Shown: positions 51,370 through 59,963, counted from the first letter of the stretch. The stretch: DNA of 64,000 bases from Flavobacterium potami (GCF_020026915.1 NZ_JAINUY010000011.1:1-64000), one strand, 5' to 3'. The notes: generated by a model not told the origin, from the letters alone. Numbers and translations are program-made.

Positions 51370-53223
51370 TTAAAATTTTAAGGTTAAATACATATTAAAA
51401 TTGCGACCTGGCATTGGTCTGTTTTCTAAGCTTTCGTAATTTTTATTTAGAAGATTTAAAACCTGAAAACCTAGCTTAAAAGATTCTAAAAATTTAAAAT
51501 CATAATCGATTCCAATATTCGAAACAGTGTAATCATTTATAATATCATTAGAATTATTATCTGCTGTTGTATAAACAAAGCCATTGTAGAGAATTTGATA
51601 ATAGGCATTTATTTTATTTCTAGAGTAAGAAATTGCTCCTGTAGCTTTGTGAAAAGGCACATAGAAAATCTGATTTTTAGTTTCTTCGTCTTCTGAAATA
51701 GTATAAGCGTAAGTTGCATTTAATGCGAAAGTATTTTTGCCATAGCTTTTTCTCCAATTTACAAGTGTTTCTGTACCGTAGCTGTTTACTTTATCTTGAT
51801 TTACTGGAGCCCATAGACCTCCTGCGCCTGGAACCCATTGCAACATATCTTTTACTTTTATGTAATAAAAGTTTTGTGTCCAAGTGATGTTTTTAAATTT
51901 GAAAACGTTCCCAATTTCTCCCTGATAAGAACTTTCTGGTTTCAGGTCAGGATTTCCTCCTGTTTCCCAATACAGATCGTTATAAGTAGGGATTCTGAAA
52001 TTTCTAGAAACATTCAGTTTTAGATTGTACCATTCGGTGAACTTATACGAAGAGCCAAAATTGAATAAAAGTGGAGATTTGTAATTGTCTGTAAATTCCT
52101 TTCTAACCCCAAGCTCATTTTTCCAATTACTTCCGATATCTTGTTTTACTAAGAATGATGCAGAACTTATTTCGCGAACATTACTTCCAAAACTAGTTCC
52201 ATAACCATTTGTTCTGCTGTAATCTACAATTCCGTTGATCTGTGTAGATTTAAATAAAGTATAATCTAAATCGAGTTTTGTAATTAGGTTTTCAGTTTTT
52301 CCGTAAGTGAAATTTTTGGAATTTATGTTTGAGAAATATTGATAGTTTTCGAAAATGTAAGCCGTTTTAAAGTTGGTTTTTAATTTCCCAAAGTTTCCGT
52401 CATATTCAAGCAGGTTTCTATTGAAACCGTTGACATATTTACTTTTAGTATCTGTTTCAGTAATTAAAGAAGTGTTACGGTCAGTATTTGAAGTCTGGCT
52501 GTAAAGCTTTAAAATGTGGTTGTCGTTTATCTTATAGCCAACATTTGCATTCAAAGTGATAATGTCATATTGCCCGTTCTGATTCCAGCGTTGTTCGCCT
52601 CTCCAAGTATATCGATTTAAGTACTTATAATCGTTTGTGGAGCTATTTTTAGAAAAACTAATTTGAGTGCTCCATTTTTTATTAGAAATAGAAGTTTTAT
52701 AATTAATTCCAATGGTATTAAAACTACCGTAATCTAGTTTTAGATTACTCTCAAATCGATTAAAAAATAACAAATCGTTATTTAAGTGCACGGTTCCTCC
52801 AATTGCTCCACTTCCATAGATCACACTTCCTCCACCGGCTTTTATGCTTATCGAGTTATAGTCAGAACCTGAAATAGTATTGAAATCAGTACTTCCATTC
52901 ATTTGCGAATTGATATTGATTCCGTTCCAAATTACTGCTGTTTGCGAAGAAGTTGTTCCTCTAAAAGAAACGGTAGAAAGCATTCCGCGACCATATTCTT
53001 TGAAATATAAAGTAGAGTTAAAGTTCAGTAAATCAGTTAGTAAAGCTTCGTTTTTATTAATAATAGAATCATTAAGTTTCAAAACGGATTGAGAGGTAGA
53101 ATATTTATTCAGATTTTTGTCAGAAACATAAACTTCCTTTAAACCGATAATAGAATCTTTCTGCGCCCAAGAAATCTGGCACAACAAAAGCAAACAAAAA
53201 GCAAATCTTAATTTTATAGTCAT
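51370..53223 (-). CDS. btuB: TonB-dependent receptor, BtuB-like (vitamin B12)
   Basis: This 617-residue receptor has a signal peptide (about 1-20, ending SWAQ), a TonB box-like strand (IGLKEVYVSDKNL) and a plug domain (about 30-150, with NEALLTDLLNFNSTLYFKEYG, TVSFRGTTSSQTAVIWNGI and GGGSVIYGSGAIGG), then a 22-strand barrel ending PGRNFNMYLTLKF. Length and the absence of a carboxypeptidase-like N-domain match BtuB. A cobalamin riboswitch precedes it and a BtuG-like lipoprotein follows after 3 bases. It would import B12 through the outer membrane with TonB energy. Confidence 0.9.
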   Translation of the reverse strand: MTIKLRFAFCLLLLCQISWAQKDSIIGLKEVYVSDKNLNKYSTSQSVLKLNDSIINKNEALLTDLLNFNSTLYFKEYGRGMLSTVSFRGTTSSQTAVIWNGININSQMNGSTDFNTISGSDYNSISIKAGGGSVIYGSGAIGGTVHLNNDLLFFNRFESNLKLDYGSFNTIGINYKTSISNKKWSTQISFSKNSSTNDYKYLNRYTWRGEQRWNQNGQYDIITLNANVGYKINDNHILKLYSQTSNTDRNTSLITETDTKSKYVNGFNRNLLEYDGNFGKLKTNFKTAYIFENYQYFSNINSKNFTYGKTENLITKLDLDYTLFKSTQINGIVDYSRTNGYGTSFGSNVREISSASFLVKQDIGSNWKNELGVRKEFTDNYKSPLLFNFGSSYKFTEWYNLKLNVSRNFRIPTYNDLYWETGGNPDLKPESSYQGEIGNVFKFKNITWTQNFYYIKVKDMLQWVPGAGGLWAPVNQDKVNSYGTETLVNWRKSYGKNTFALNATYAYTISEDEETKNQIFYVPFHKATGAISYSRNKINAYYQILYNGFVYTTADNNSNDIINDYTVSNIGIDYDFKFLESFKLGFQVLNLLNKNYESLENRPMPGRNFNMYLTLKF

Positions 53224-53264
53224 AATTTCTACACTCTTTTTCCCGAGAGCTCGATATTGATTAT

Positions 53265-53440
53265 AAAGGCAGGTCTCCTGGCTTGCGTCTTGTTGTTTAC
53301 CTTCCCATCGCGCTTAGCGTGACAGTGGTTTGTAGTTAACAACAAGCATTCATTTAGAACTAAGCTTACAGTTGCGGGTACAGCTCAAGAATTTACTTGA
53401 TTCCCTTTTAATGTGTTAATAAAAACACAACCTTAATTTG
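53265..53440 (-). promoter_or_regulatory. Cobalamin riboswitch
   Basis: On the minus strand the conserved core of the adenosylcobalamin-type riboswitch is clear: GAGCTGTACCCGCAACTGTA (about 53387-53368), CCACTGTCACGC (53329-53318) pairing across to GCGATGGGAAGG (53312-53301), and AGCCAGGAGACCTGCC (53284-53269). A -7 box lies upstream and the btuB ATG about 40 bases downstream. High cobalamin should shut down expression of btuB and the BtuG-like gene. The region between core and btuB is too short to show an obvious terminator, so control may be at translation. Confidence 0.93.
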
Positions 53441-53443
53441 CTG

Positions 53444-53451
53444 CAAAGATA
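53444..53451 (-). promoter_or_regulatory. Promoter -7 box TATCTTTG for riboswitch-btuB-btuG
   Basis: An exact TAnnTTTG on the minus strand right ahead of the riboswitch; the transcript should start near 53437. Confidence 0.7.
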
Positions 53452-53519
53452 AAGTTAAAAATATTTATTAATCAAATTTGTTTTACTTTTAAAGTATAAT
53501 CGTTAAACTAAACAGGAAT

Positions 53520-54053
53520 TTATAATTCAATTCTGATAACTTCACCAAAATCAACTTTATTTTCGAAAGCATCTTTTAATGGCAGTGAACTATAATGACA
53601 CAATATGCTTCTGATAATTCCGGCATGGGCAACAATAACAATTGGCTGATTTATATTTTGAATTTTATCTTGTAAAAAAGCAACAACCCTTTCGTGCAAT
53701 TCGATAAAAGATTCTCCGTTTGAAACTTTGATATTTACAAAATCTTCCATCCACGGATTGAGCTCTTCTGGCGGAATTTCATTCCAGTTTTTCAATTCCC
53801 AATCACCAAAATTCATCTCTTTTAAACGATCGTCTTCATTATAAGAAATAACGTTTATGTTTTTTTGAATATGTTTGGCTAAAAGAACGCAACGCTTTAA
53901 AGGACTAGAAAAAATTACAGCTTCGGCAGGTAGTTGTGAGATGATTTTATTAAAAACGGCATCAAAAGGTTCTGCAATGTTTACATCCGATTGTCCGTAG
54001 CAGATTCCTTTTTCACAGATAGTTTCGGTATGACGTACTAGATAAATTTCCAT
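53520..54053 (-). CDS. cobC: CobC-like histidine phosphatase (alpha-ribazole phosphatase)
   Basis: This 177-residue protein belongs to the histidine phosphatase superfamily: the catalytic RHT of IYLVRHTET is near the N-terminus, the second His is in VAHAGIIRS, and a GDWELKNW block lies between. In the cob context it should remove phosphate from alpha-ribazole 5'-phosphate or adenosylcobalamin phosphate. I start at the ATG at 54053 and ignore a 20-residue upstream extension with no conserved sequence. It overlaps cobS by 16 bases, and is the last gene of the cob operon. Confidence 0.88.
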   Translation of the reverse strand: MEIYLVRHTETICEKGICYGQSDVNIAEPFDAVFNKIISQLPAEAVIFSSPLKRCVLLAKHIQKNINVISYNEDDRLKEMNFGDWELKNWNEIPPEELNPWMEDFVNIKVSNGESFIELHERVVAFLQDKIQNINQPIVIVAHAGIIRSILCHYSSLPLKDAFENKVDFGEVIRIEL

Positions 54054-54823
54054 AAAAATAAAATGCTTAAATAAAAAACAACTTCGCAAACTTGTTGCGT
54101 TGCGCCAAGACAATCGCCCGTGTAACCATCAATCCATTTTTGAAAATATCGTGCTAGAAAATATCTCGTTATAAAAACAGGAATTAAAACAAGAAGAAAT
54201 TTTAATTCAAAACAAGAAAATACAATTAACGGAACTAAACCGAAAAAGAAAGAGCCAAAAACTTCTTTCCAAGTATATTGTTTTGCAATTGGCTTGCTTT
54301 TGCTCGAAGCATCATCACGAGAATATTCATGTGTAAAAATAATGCTGATTGCCGCTAATCGACTTAATGAATGTGCTGAAATAAATAAAAGAAAAACAGT
54401 AAAAATGTTGTTCGTAAAAAGTGAAATAGATTCTGAAAGCAATTTAAATTTTAATAAAAAAAGCAGAACCAATCCGATTGCTCCATAAGCGCCGATTGCA
54501 CTGTCTTTCATAATCATTAGAATTTTTTCTTTGGTCCAACCACCACCAAATCCGTCGCAGACATCTGCGAATCCGTCTTCATGAAAAGCGCCTGTTGTTA
54601 AAACAGAAGCAATAATCGCTACTATTACAGCAATTTCTATAGAAAGGAAAAGTGAAAAAAGGTAGAAAACTAAAAATGAAATACTTCCGACAATCCATCC
54701 TATAAAAGGAAAATATCGTGTGGCTTTATTTAGATAATCAGGATGATGTGTAATGTTTTTTGGGCATGGAATTCTGGTGTAAAACATTAAACAGGTAAAG
54801 AAGATGTGGAGCTCTTTTTTCAT
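54038..54823 (-). CDS. cobS: Adenosylcobinamide-GDP ribazoletransferase
   Basis: This 261-residue inner-membrane enzyme joins adenosylcobinamide-GDP with alpha-ribazole (phosphate) in the last stage of cobalamin assembly. Signature blocks are FFTCLMFYTRIPCP near the N-terminus, GAFHEDGFADVCDGFGGG (about 79-96), MKDSAIGAYGAIGLV, and a C-terminal YTGDCLGATQQVCEVVFYLS. It has about six membrane segments. It lies between the bluB-cobT fusion and cobC in the operon. Confidence 0.95.
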   Translation of the reverse strand: MKKELHIFFTCLMFYTRIPCPKNITHHPDYLNKATRYFPFIGWIVGSISFLVFYLFSLFLSIEIAVIVAIIASVLTTGAFHEDGFADVCDGFGGGWTKEKILMIMKDSAIGAYGAIGLVLLFLLKFKLLSESISLFTNNIFTVFLLFISAHSLSRLAAISIIFTHEYSRDDASSKSKPIAKQYTWKEVFGSFFFGLVPLIVFSCFELKFLLVLIPVFITRYFLARYFQKWIDGYTGDCLGATQQVCEVVFYLSILFLWKFI

Positions 54824-54880
54824 TTAAAAGATTAATAATTACGATTTTTAGAGTTTGTAAACTGAGACCGAGACTGAAAA

Positions 54881-56560
54881 CTATTTACGACTTATTCCCG
54901 CGCTTTCAAAACTTGCCATTTCATTCAAAAATGCTTCGGCCGATTTCAAAATAGGAAAAGCAACCGCACAGCCCGTTCCTTCGCCCAAGCGCAAATCCAG
55001 ATTTAAAATTGGTTTTGCATTCAGATAATTTAGCAATTTTAAATGTGCTTTTTCGGCAGAACAATGGCAGAAAACTGCATTTTGTTTGATGTTCGGGTTT
55101 AATTTAGAAGAAATTAGAAAAGCAACTGTACAAATAAAACCATCCACTAAAATCAACATTTTGTTTTCGAAAGCTTCAAGCATTGCGCCAGACATTTGAA
55201 GGATTTCGAAACCTCCAAAATAAGAAAGCTGCGACATCAAATCGGCTTGACCGGAATAACTATCAATTGCTTTTTTGAGAATGTTTTGTTTTTGAATTAA
55301 TCTCTCATCTGAAACTCCCGTTCCTTTTCCGACACATTCTTCAATAGAAAAACCTGTTAAAAGGCTCATTAAAACAGAAGCTGTAGAAGTATTTCCAATT
55401 CCCATCTCACCAAAACCGATACAATTTGAACCCAATTTTGCAATATTTTCGACAATCGATTTGCCTTTGTCGAAACACAATTGAACTTCAGTTTCGCTCA
55501 TTGCAGGAACATGAAGGAAAGATTGGGTTCCTTTGGCAATTTTGGCATCAATTAATTTAGTGTTTGTTGGAAAATCGTAATTAACTCCAGCATCAACTAT
55601 TTCTAATTCAATATTATGTTGTTTGCAGAAAACATTGATTGCTGCTCCACCTTCCAGAAAATTAGTCACCATTTGGCGTGTAACATCTTGAGGATAATCA
55701 CTTACTCCGTGATTCGCAATTCCGTGATCTGCAGCAAAAACTATTATAGTGGGTTTTGTGATTTTCGGATTTAAGTTTTCGAAAACAGTAGACATTTGAA
55801 AAGCCAATGTTTCTAAAGTTCCCAAAGAACCAACTGGTTTTGTTTTAGAATCTATTTTTTCCTGTAAAAGCGTTTCGAAATCAGGTCTGTTTTCTGTTTT
55901 CTGATTTGATTTTACATCGAAATCAATATTATTGATTTTACGAATTTCGTTTATTTCCGTACAAATCGGTGCTTCAGATTTTTTTTTCCAATGCAATTGC
56001 TGCAACATGGGCTGATTGTTATAATTGGTTGCAGGTTTTCCGATGCAGAAATAACCAAGAGGTTCAATGTTTTCAGGTAAATCGAGGATTTTTTTAAACT
56101 CGTAATAATTCAGAATTGAAACCCATCCCATTCCATAACCTTGTTCCGTAAGCGAAAGCCAGATATTTTGCGCTGCACAAACCGAACTAAATTTCACCGC
56201 TTCATTACTTCCGATTGTGCCAATTGTAAACTGATTCAGTACAGATCGGTCGTAAGCAATAATAAGTCCGATTGGAGCTTCTTCTATTGCCTCAAGTTTT
56301 AAAGATCTGTACAGCTCTTTTTGTTCCAGATTATCCGTTAGTTCTTCAGCTTTTTTATTGTAATCTAAAAAGAGCATTTTGATCGAACTTTTAACTTCAT
56401 CTGATTTAATGAGGTAATATCTTGTCGCATCGGTCAATCCGACAGAAGGTGCCCAATGTCCAGCTTGTAGTGCTTTTTGAATTACTTCATCTGGAACTTC
56501 ATCGCAGGTAAAATGTCTTGTGTCGCGTCGGGATTTTAATATATCGTCTAAATGGCTCAT
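54881..56560 (-). CDS. Fused BluB (DMB synthase) and CobT (DMB phosphoribosyltransferase)
   Basis: This 559-residue protein joins two B12 lower-ligand enzymes. Residues 1-195 match BluB, which makes 5,6-dimethylbenzimidazole from reduced FMN and oxygen: SRRDTRHFTCDEVP (10-23), GHWAPSVGLTDATRY, and GYGMGWVSIL (141-150). A linker (about 196-225) leads to CobT (226-559), which turns nicotinate mononucleotide and DMB into alpha-ribazole phosphate: KPVGSLGTLE (241-250), FAADHGIANHGVS, GFGEMGIGNTSTAS and the catalytic E527 in LRLGEGTGCA. I take ATG 56560; nine upstream residues (to 56587) are unconserved. Fusion should channel DMB. Confidence 0.95.
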   Translation of the reverse strand: MSHLDDILKSRRDTRHFTCDEVPDEVIQKALQAGHWAPSVGLTDATRYYLIKSDEVKSSIKMLFLDYNKKAEELTDNLEQKELYRSLKLEAIEEAPIGLIIAYDRSVLNQFTIGTIGSNEAVKFSSVCAAQNIWLSLTEQGYGMGWVSILNYYEFKKILDLPENIEPLGYFCIGKPATNYNNQPMLQQLHWKKKSEAPICTEINEIRKINNIDFDVKSNQKTENRPDFETLLQEKIDSKTKPVGSLGTLETLAFQMSTVFENLNPKITKPTIIVFAADHGIANHGVSDYPQDVTRQMVTNFLEGGAAINVFCKQHNIELEIVDAGVNYDFPTNTKLIDAKIAKGTQSFLHVPAMSETEVQLCFDKGKSIVENIAKLGSNCIGFGEMGIGNTSTASVLMSLLTGFSIEECVGKGTGVSDERLIQKQNILKKAIDSYSGQADLMSQLSYFGGFEILQMSGAMLEAFENKMLILVDGFICTVAFLISSKLNPNIKQNAVFCHCSAEKAHLKLLNYLNAKPILNLDLRLGEGTGCAVAFPILKSAEAFLNEMASFESAGISRK

Positions 56561-56584
56561 TTTCAGAAAAATCAATATCAATTT

Positions 56585-56704
56585 CAAAAATCAATATTAA
56601 TTTGATTCTCAAAATCCTTTAATTCTTGTAAAGTTAAAGTATTCGCTCTGGAATCAGAATTATTTATTAAAGAAAAAAAGAACTAAAAGAGAATATTGAT
56701 TTTT
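56585..56704. repeat. Short inverted repeat AAAAATCAATATT / AATATTGATTTTT
   Basis: 13-base inverted arms at 56585-56598 and 56692-56704 bracket the cobU-bluB/cobT gap. No T-run makes it a clear terminator, and it would not stop the cob operon. Confidence 0.55.
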
Positions 56705-56728
56705 GAGATTGTGATTGAAATTGATTTT

Positions 56729-57238
56729 TCACCCCTTTATTTTTACTGCAATTCCAGAAACCATTAAAACAACCTGATCGGCATTTTCAGCAAGAAACTG
56801 ATTCATCCAGCCTTGCAATTCAACAAATTTTCTGCCAATGTGCGTTTCGGCATGAACACCCATTCCGATTTCGTTTGTTACAATGATTATGTTGGAATTT
56901 TTCTGTTGAGAAATGGCTAGAAATTCTTTTTTGGCTTCTTCTAAACTTAAAGCGACATCGTTTTTATGATCCACAAAAAAGTTGGTAAGCCAAAGCGTTA
57001 CGCAATCAATTAAAGCCGTTTTTCCGGAAAAATCAATTTTACTTAAATACTTTTCTTCTTCGATGTTTGTCCAACGTTCATCTCTTTCTTGTTGATGGCG
57101 ATCGATTCTGGTTTGAAAATCTGAATCCCATTTTCGTGCAGTTGCGACATACAACGGAGAATCAGAAAGTTGTAAAGCTAGTTTCTGAGCATAACCGCTT
57201 TTTCCAGAGCGTTCACCGCCGGTTACTAAATAAATCAT
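56729..57238 (-). CDS. cobU: Adenosylcobinamide kinase / guanylyltransferase
   Basis: This 169-residue bifunctional enzyme phosphorylates adenosylcobinamide and then adds GMP to give adenosylcobinamide-GDP, the entry point of corrinoid salvage. Visible are Walker A GGERSGKS (7-14), VATARKWD, the guanylylated histidine H48 in RIDRHQQERDERW, and the C-terminal TNEIGMGVHAETHIGRKF block. The length is normal. It is followed by a gap of about 168 bases before bluB-cobT, with no clear terminator. Confidence 0.95.
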   Translation of the reverse strand: MIYLVTGGERSGKSGYAQKLALQLSDSPLYVATARKWDSDFQTRIDRHQQERDERWTNIEEEKYLSKIDFSGKTALIDCVTLWLTNFFVDHKNDVALSLEEAKKEFLAISQQKNSNIIIVTNEIGMGVHAETHIGRKFVELQGWMNQFLAENADQVVLMVSGIAVKIKG

Positions 57239-57305
57239 TTTTGATTTGGTTATAAATTATGCTTGCCAAGTTAATAATTAACAACTAACAATTTATAATT
57301 AACAA

Positions 57306-57668
57306 TTAATAAGGGCAATGTCGGCAGTCATTTCCGCAGCAAGTTCCTCGTTTGAGATGAAACCAAGGTTTGAAAACATAATTGCCATCTTCAAGATAAT
57401 AATCGATTCCTTCAATTAATTTTTCTGTTTTGGGTAAAGATTGTGCTTTGTTTTGAAGTGCTCGTTCTGGTGTTAGAGTTTCTATGTACGCTTCGATTTT
57501 ATCTTCGCAAGCTTCTTTGAAACAAACTGGACAGAGACAGTCGCCGCCTTCAGAAAGATTGAAGATTGGCGGATAGTCATTACACCAGCATTTATTTTCT
57601 ACAGATATATCTCCACAGCTGAATTCAGAATCACAGCTTGAGCAAATTTTCATTTTTGTGGTATTCAT
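57306..57668 (-). CDS. Cysteine-rich CWC / DUF5522 family protein
   Basis: This 120-residue protein carries 12 or more cysteines in two blocks: an N-terminal CWC-type zinc-ribbon-like region (MKICSSCDSEFSCG, KCWCNDYPPIF, DCLCPVCF; about 6-50) and a C-terminal DUF5522-like tail (KRGTCCGNDCRHCPY). Other bacteria carry these as separate small proteins, so this is a two-part protein. It probably binds zinc or an iron-sulfur cluster. It is 67 bases upstream of cobU on the same strand, and divergent from btuF, so it may be co-expressed with the B12 genes. I start at ATG 57668. Role unknown. Confidence 0.85.
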   Translation of the reverse strand: MNTTKMKICSSCDSEFSCGDISVENKCWCNDYPPIFNLSEGGDCLCPVCFKEACEDKIEAYIETLTPERALQNKAQSLPKTEKLIEGIDYYLEDGNYVFKPWFHLKRGTCCGNDCRHCPY

Positions 57669-57733
57669 GTTGTAAAGATACAATTGTTTAAATTTGTAAG
57701 AATAAAGGTAAACAAAAAAAATATAAAATACTT

Positions 57734-57741
57734 TACCTTTG
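57734..57741 (+). promoter_or_regulatory. Promoter -7 box TACCTTTG for btuF
   Basis: An exact TAnnTTTG; predicted start near 57747, 15 bases before the ATG at 57762. It argues against a longer protein starting at 57684. Confidence 0.68.
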
Positions 57742-57761
57742 TTCCAACCAAAACCGAAACC

Positions 57762-58904
57762 ATGAGAGATTTATTCCCTAAAATGATTTTTACAGCAGCG
57801 TTTTTTATTCTTGTCGGATGTAAGAAGAATGAAAAAGTAGAAGCTGTAAAAGTAGAAAATGCCCAAAATAGTATCGAATATGCATCAGGACTTTCAATCG
57901 TAAAATATGACGATTATTCAGTTGTAACTGTTTCAAATCCATGGCCTAATGCAGATAAAGATTTCAAATATATTTTAAAGGAAAAAGAAGCAAAAGTACC
58001 GGATAGTCTTCAATCTTATACTACAATTCAGGTTCCGTTGGAGTCTGTTGTGGTAACTTCAACAACTAACATTCCGTTTTTGGAAATGCTTGAGGTAGAA
58101 AATAAATTAGTCGGTTTTCCTCATACGGATTATATTTCTTCAGAAAAAACCCGAGCATTGATTGACAAAGGTTCTGTGAAAAACGTTGGACAAAATGAAA
58201 AACTGAACATAGAACAATTAATAGAATTAGCACCAAATCTAATTGTGACTTTTGGTGTTGACAATAATAATCCGATGTTGGATAATCTGAAAAAAAGTGG
58301 TTTAAATGTTTTAATTCAAGGCGATTGGATGGAGCAATCTCCACTTGGAAAAGCAGAATGGATCAAACTTTATGGTGCTTTATTTGGTAAAGAAGATAAA
58401 GCAAAAGAACTTTTTGATAAAATTGTAGAAAGTTATAACCAAGCAAAAAAATTAGTTGCAGATAAACCTGCAACCTCAAAAGTATTGTATGGTTCAATGT
58501 ACGAAGATGTTTGGTACGTTGCCAAAGGAAACAGCTGGGTTGCTCAGTTTATGAAAGATGCTCAAGCCACTTATCTATGGGCAGATTTAAATGGAAGTGG
58601 AAGTGAAGGCTTATCTTTTGAAAAAGTTTTAGATAAAGCAAAAACGGCAAATGTCTGGATTGCTTCAGGTTCATTTAAAAGTTTAGATGAATTGCAAAAA
58701 GCGAATCCGCATTATGGAGAATTTGATGCTTTCAAAAATAAAATGGTTTACAATTTTGAAGGAAAAGTGGGCGCAACCGGAGGAACTGTTTATTATGAAT
58801 TGGCGCCAAGCCGTCCAGATTTAGTGTTGAAAGATTATATCAAGATTTTTCATCCAGATTTATTGTCAAGTTACGAATTTACTTTTGCATCAAAACTGAA
58901 TTAA
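57762..58904 (+). CDS. btuF: Corrinoid ABC transporter substrate-binding lipoprotein
   Basis: This 380-residue lipoprotein (LVGC, Cys at about 21) is a class III periplasmic binding protein of the FecB/BtuF type: TTNIPFLEMLEVENKLVGFP, NVGQNEKLNIEQLIELAPNLI and a long linking helix (about 195-230) between the two lobes. In the B12 locus it most likely delivers corrinoids to the BtuC permease, although iron-siderophore proteins look alike. A promoter box supports the ATG at 57762. It is followed by the permease with one base between. Confidence 0.88.
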   Translation: MRDLFPKMIFTAAFFILVGCKKNEKVEAVKVENAQNSIEYASGLSIVKYDDYSVVTVSNPWPNADKDFKYILKEKEAKVPDSLQSYTTIQVPLESVVVTSTTNIPFLEMLEVENKLVGFPHTDYISSEKTRALIDKGSVKNVGQNEKLNIEQLIELAPNLIVTFGVDNNNPMLDNLKKSGLNVLIQGDWMEQSPLGKAEWIKLYGALFGKEDKAKELFDKIVESYNQAKKLVADKPATSKVLYGSMYEDVWYVAKGNSWVAQFMKDAQATYLWADLNGSGSEGLSFEKVLDKAKTANVWIASGSFKSLDELQKANPHYGEFDAFKNKMVYNFEGKVGATGGTVYYELAPSRPDLVLKDYIKIFHPDLLSSYEFTFASKLN

Positions 58905-58905
58905 T

Positions 58906-59934
58906 TTGGCGAATAAAAAACGAAATACCATTTTATTTGTTGTTTTGACTTTGGGTCTTTTATTAATGTTTTTTGCAAGCATTAGTTTGGGATCTGTTAC
59001 TATTCCGTTAAAAGATGTTGTGGCGAGTTTAACCGGAAGTCATGCAACAAAATCTACTTGGGAATATATTATTGTCAATTATCGTTTGCCGAAAGCAATT
59101 ACGGCTGTTCTGGTTGGAAGCGGATTATCAATCAGTGGGCTTCTAATGCAGACTTTATTCCGAAATCCGTTGGCAGGACCTTACGTTTTGGGATTAAGTT
59201 CGGGGGCAAGTCTTGGAGTGGCTTTTGTGATTCTGGGAGCGGGATTTCTACCTTCTTTTTTAAGTGTAATTGCATTATCTTCTTACGGAATTGTTCTGGC
59301 GTCTACTTTAGGAAGCACATTAGTTTTATTGTTGGTGTTAATAGTTTCACAAAGATTGAGAGATACCATGGCAATCTTAATTGTCGGATTAATGTTCGGA
59401 AGTTTCACAACGGCGATTGTCAGTGTTTTAACTTATTTCAGTACCGCAGAACAACTCCAAAAATTTACTTTCTGGTCAATGGGAAGTTTAGGAAATCTTT
59501 CTTGGTCGACAATCGGGATTTTGACTTTTTGCGTTGGAGTTGGATTGCTTTTGAGCGCCAAAAGCATAAAGCCTTTGAATGCTCTATTGCTTGGAGAAAA
59601 CTACGCCAAAAGCTTGGGGTTGAATTTTAAACAAGCAAGATTAGTCATCATATTTGCAACAAGTATTTTATCGGGAGCGATTACAGCGTTTGCAGGACCA
59701 ATTGCATTTATTGGCTTAGCGGTGCCACATATTGCAAAATTGACTTTTCAAACTAGTAATCATACCATTTTGTTTTGGAGCACTTTATTTTTTGGCTCTA
59801 TAATAATGTTGTTTTGTGATATTGTTTCGCAAATGCCAGGATTGGATGTTACGCTTCCAATAAACGCGATTACGTCTATAATTGGTGCGCCGGTTGTAAT
59901 TTGGTTATTAGTGAGGAAAAGAAATTTTCAGTAA
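58906..59934 (+). CDS. btuC: FecCD-family ABC permease, corrinoid type
   Basis: This 342-residue inner-membrane permease has about ten transmembrane helices and the FecCD/BtuC blocks: VNYRLPKAITAVLVGSGLSISGLLMQTLFRNPLAGPYVLG (about 49-88), and AITAFAGPIAFIGLAVPHIAKLT near 260-280. It pairs with the btuF product. The start codon is TTG at 58906, one base after the btuF stop; no ATG precedes the first helix, so this unusual start is required. The matching ATPase is not adjacent but comes after an inserted gene. Confidence 0.92.
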   Translation: MANKKRNTILFVVLTLGLLLMFFASISLGSVTIPLKDVVASLTGSHATKSTWEYIIVNYRLPKAITAVLVGSGLSISGLLMQTLFRNPLAGPYVLGLSSGASLGVAFVILGAGFLPSFLSVIALSSYGIVLASTLGSTLVLLLVLIVSQRLRDTMAILIVGLMFGSFTTAIVSVLTYFSTAEQLQKFTFWSMGSLGNLSWSTIGILTFCVGVGLLLSAKSIKPLNALLLGENYAKSLGLNFKQARLVIIFATSILSGAITAFAGPIAFIGLAVPHIAKLTFQTSNHTILFWSTLFFGSIIMLFCDIVSQMPGLDVTLPINAITSIIGAPVVIWLLVRKRNFQ

Positions 59935-59963
59935 AATATTACAAAAATATTATCTTTAATTTT

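Noticed and set aside
57239..57305. A cobalamin riboswitch ahead of cobU
   Set aside because: The 67-base gap is AT-rich and has none of the conserved riboswitch blocks seen at 53265-53440.
57684..57761. A 26-residue N-terminal extension of the BtuF protein
   Set aside because: It would hide the lipoprotein signal and begins upstream of the promoter box at 57734-57741.
59058..59630. A 190-codon open frame inside btuC in another frame
   Set aside because: It lies fully within the conserved btuC coding sequence on the same strand. Its translation is rich in Cys, Phe and Arg with no domain, as expected from a shifted reading of a hydrophobic membrane protein gene.
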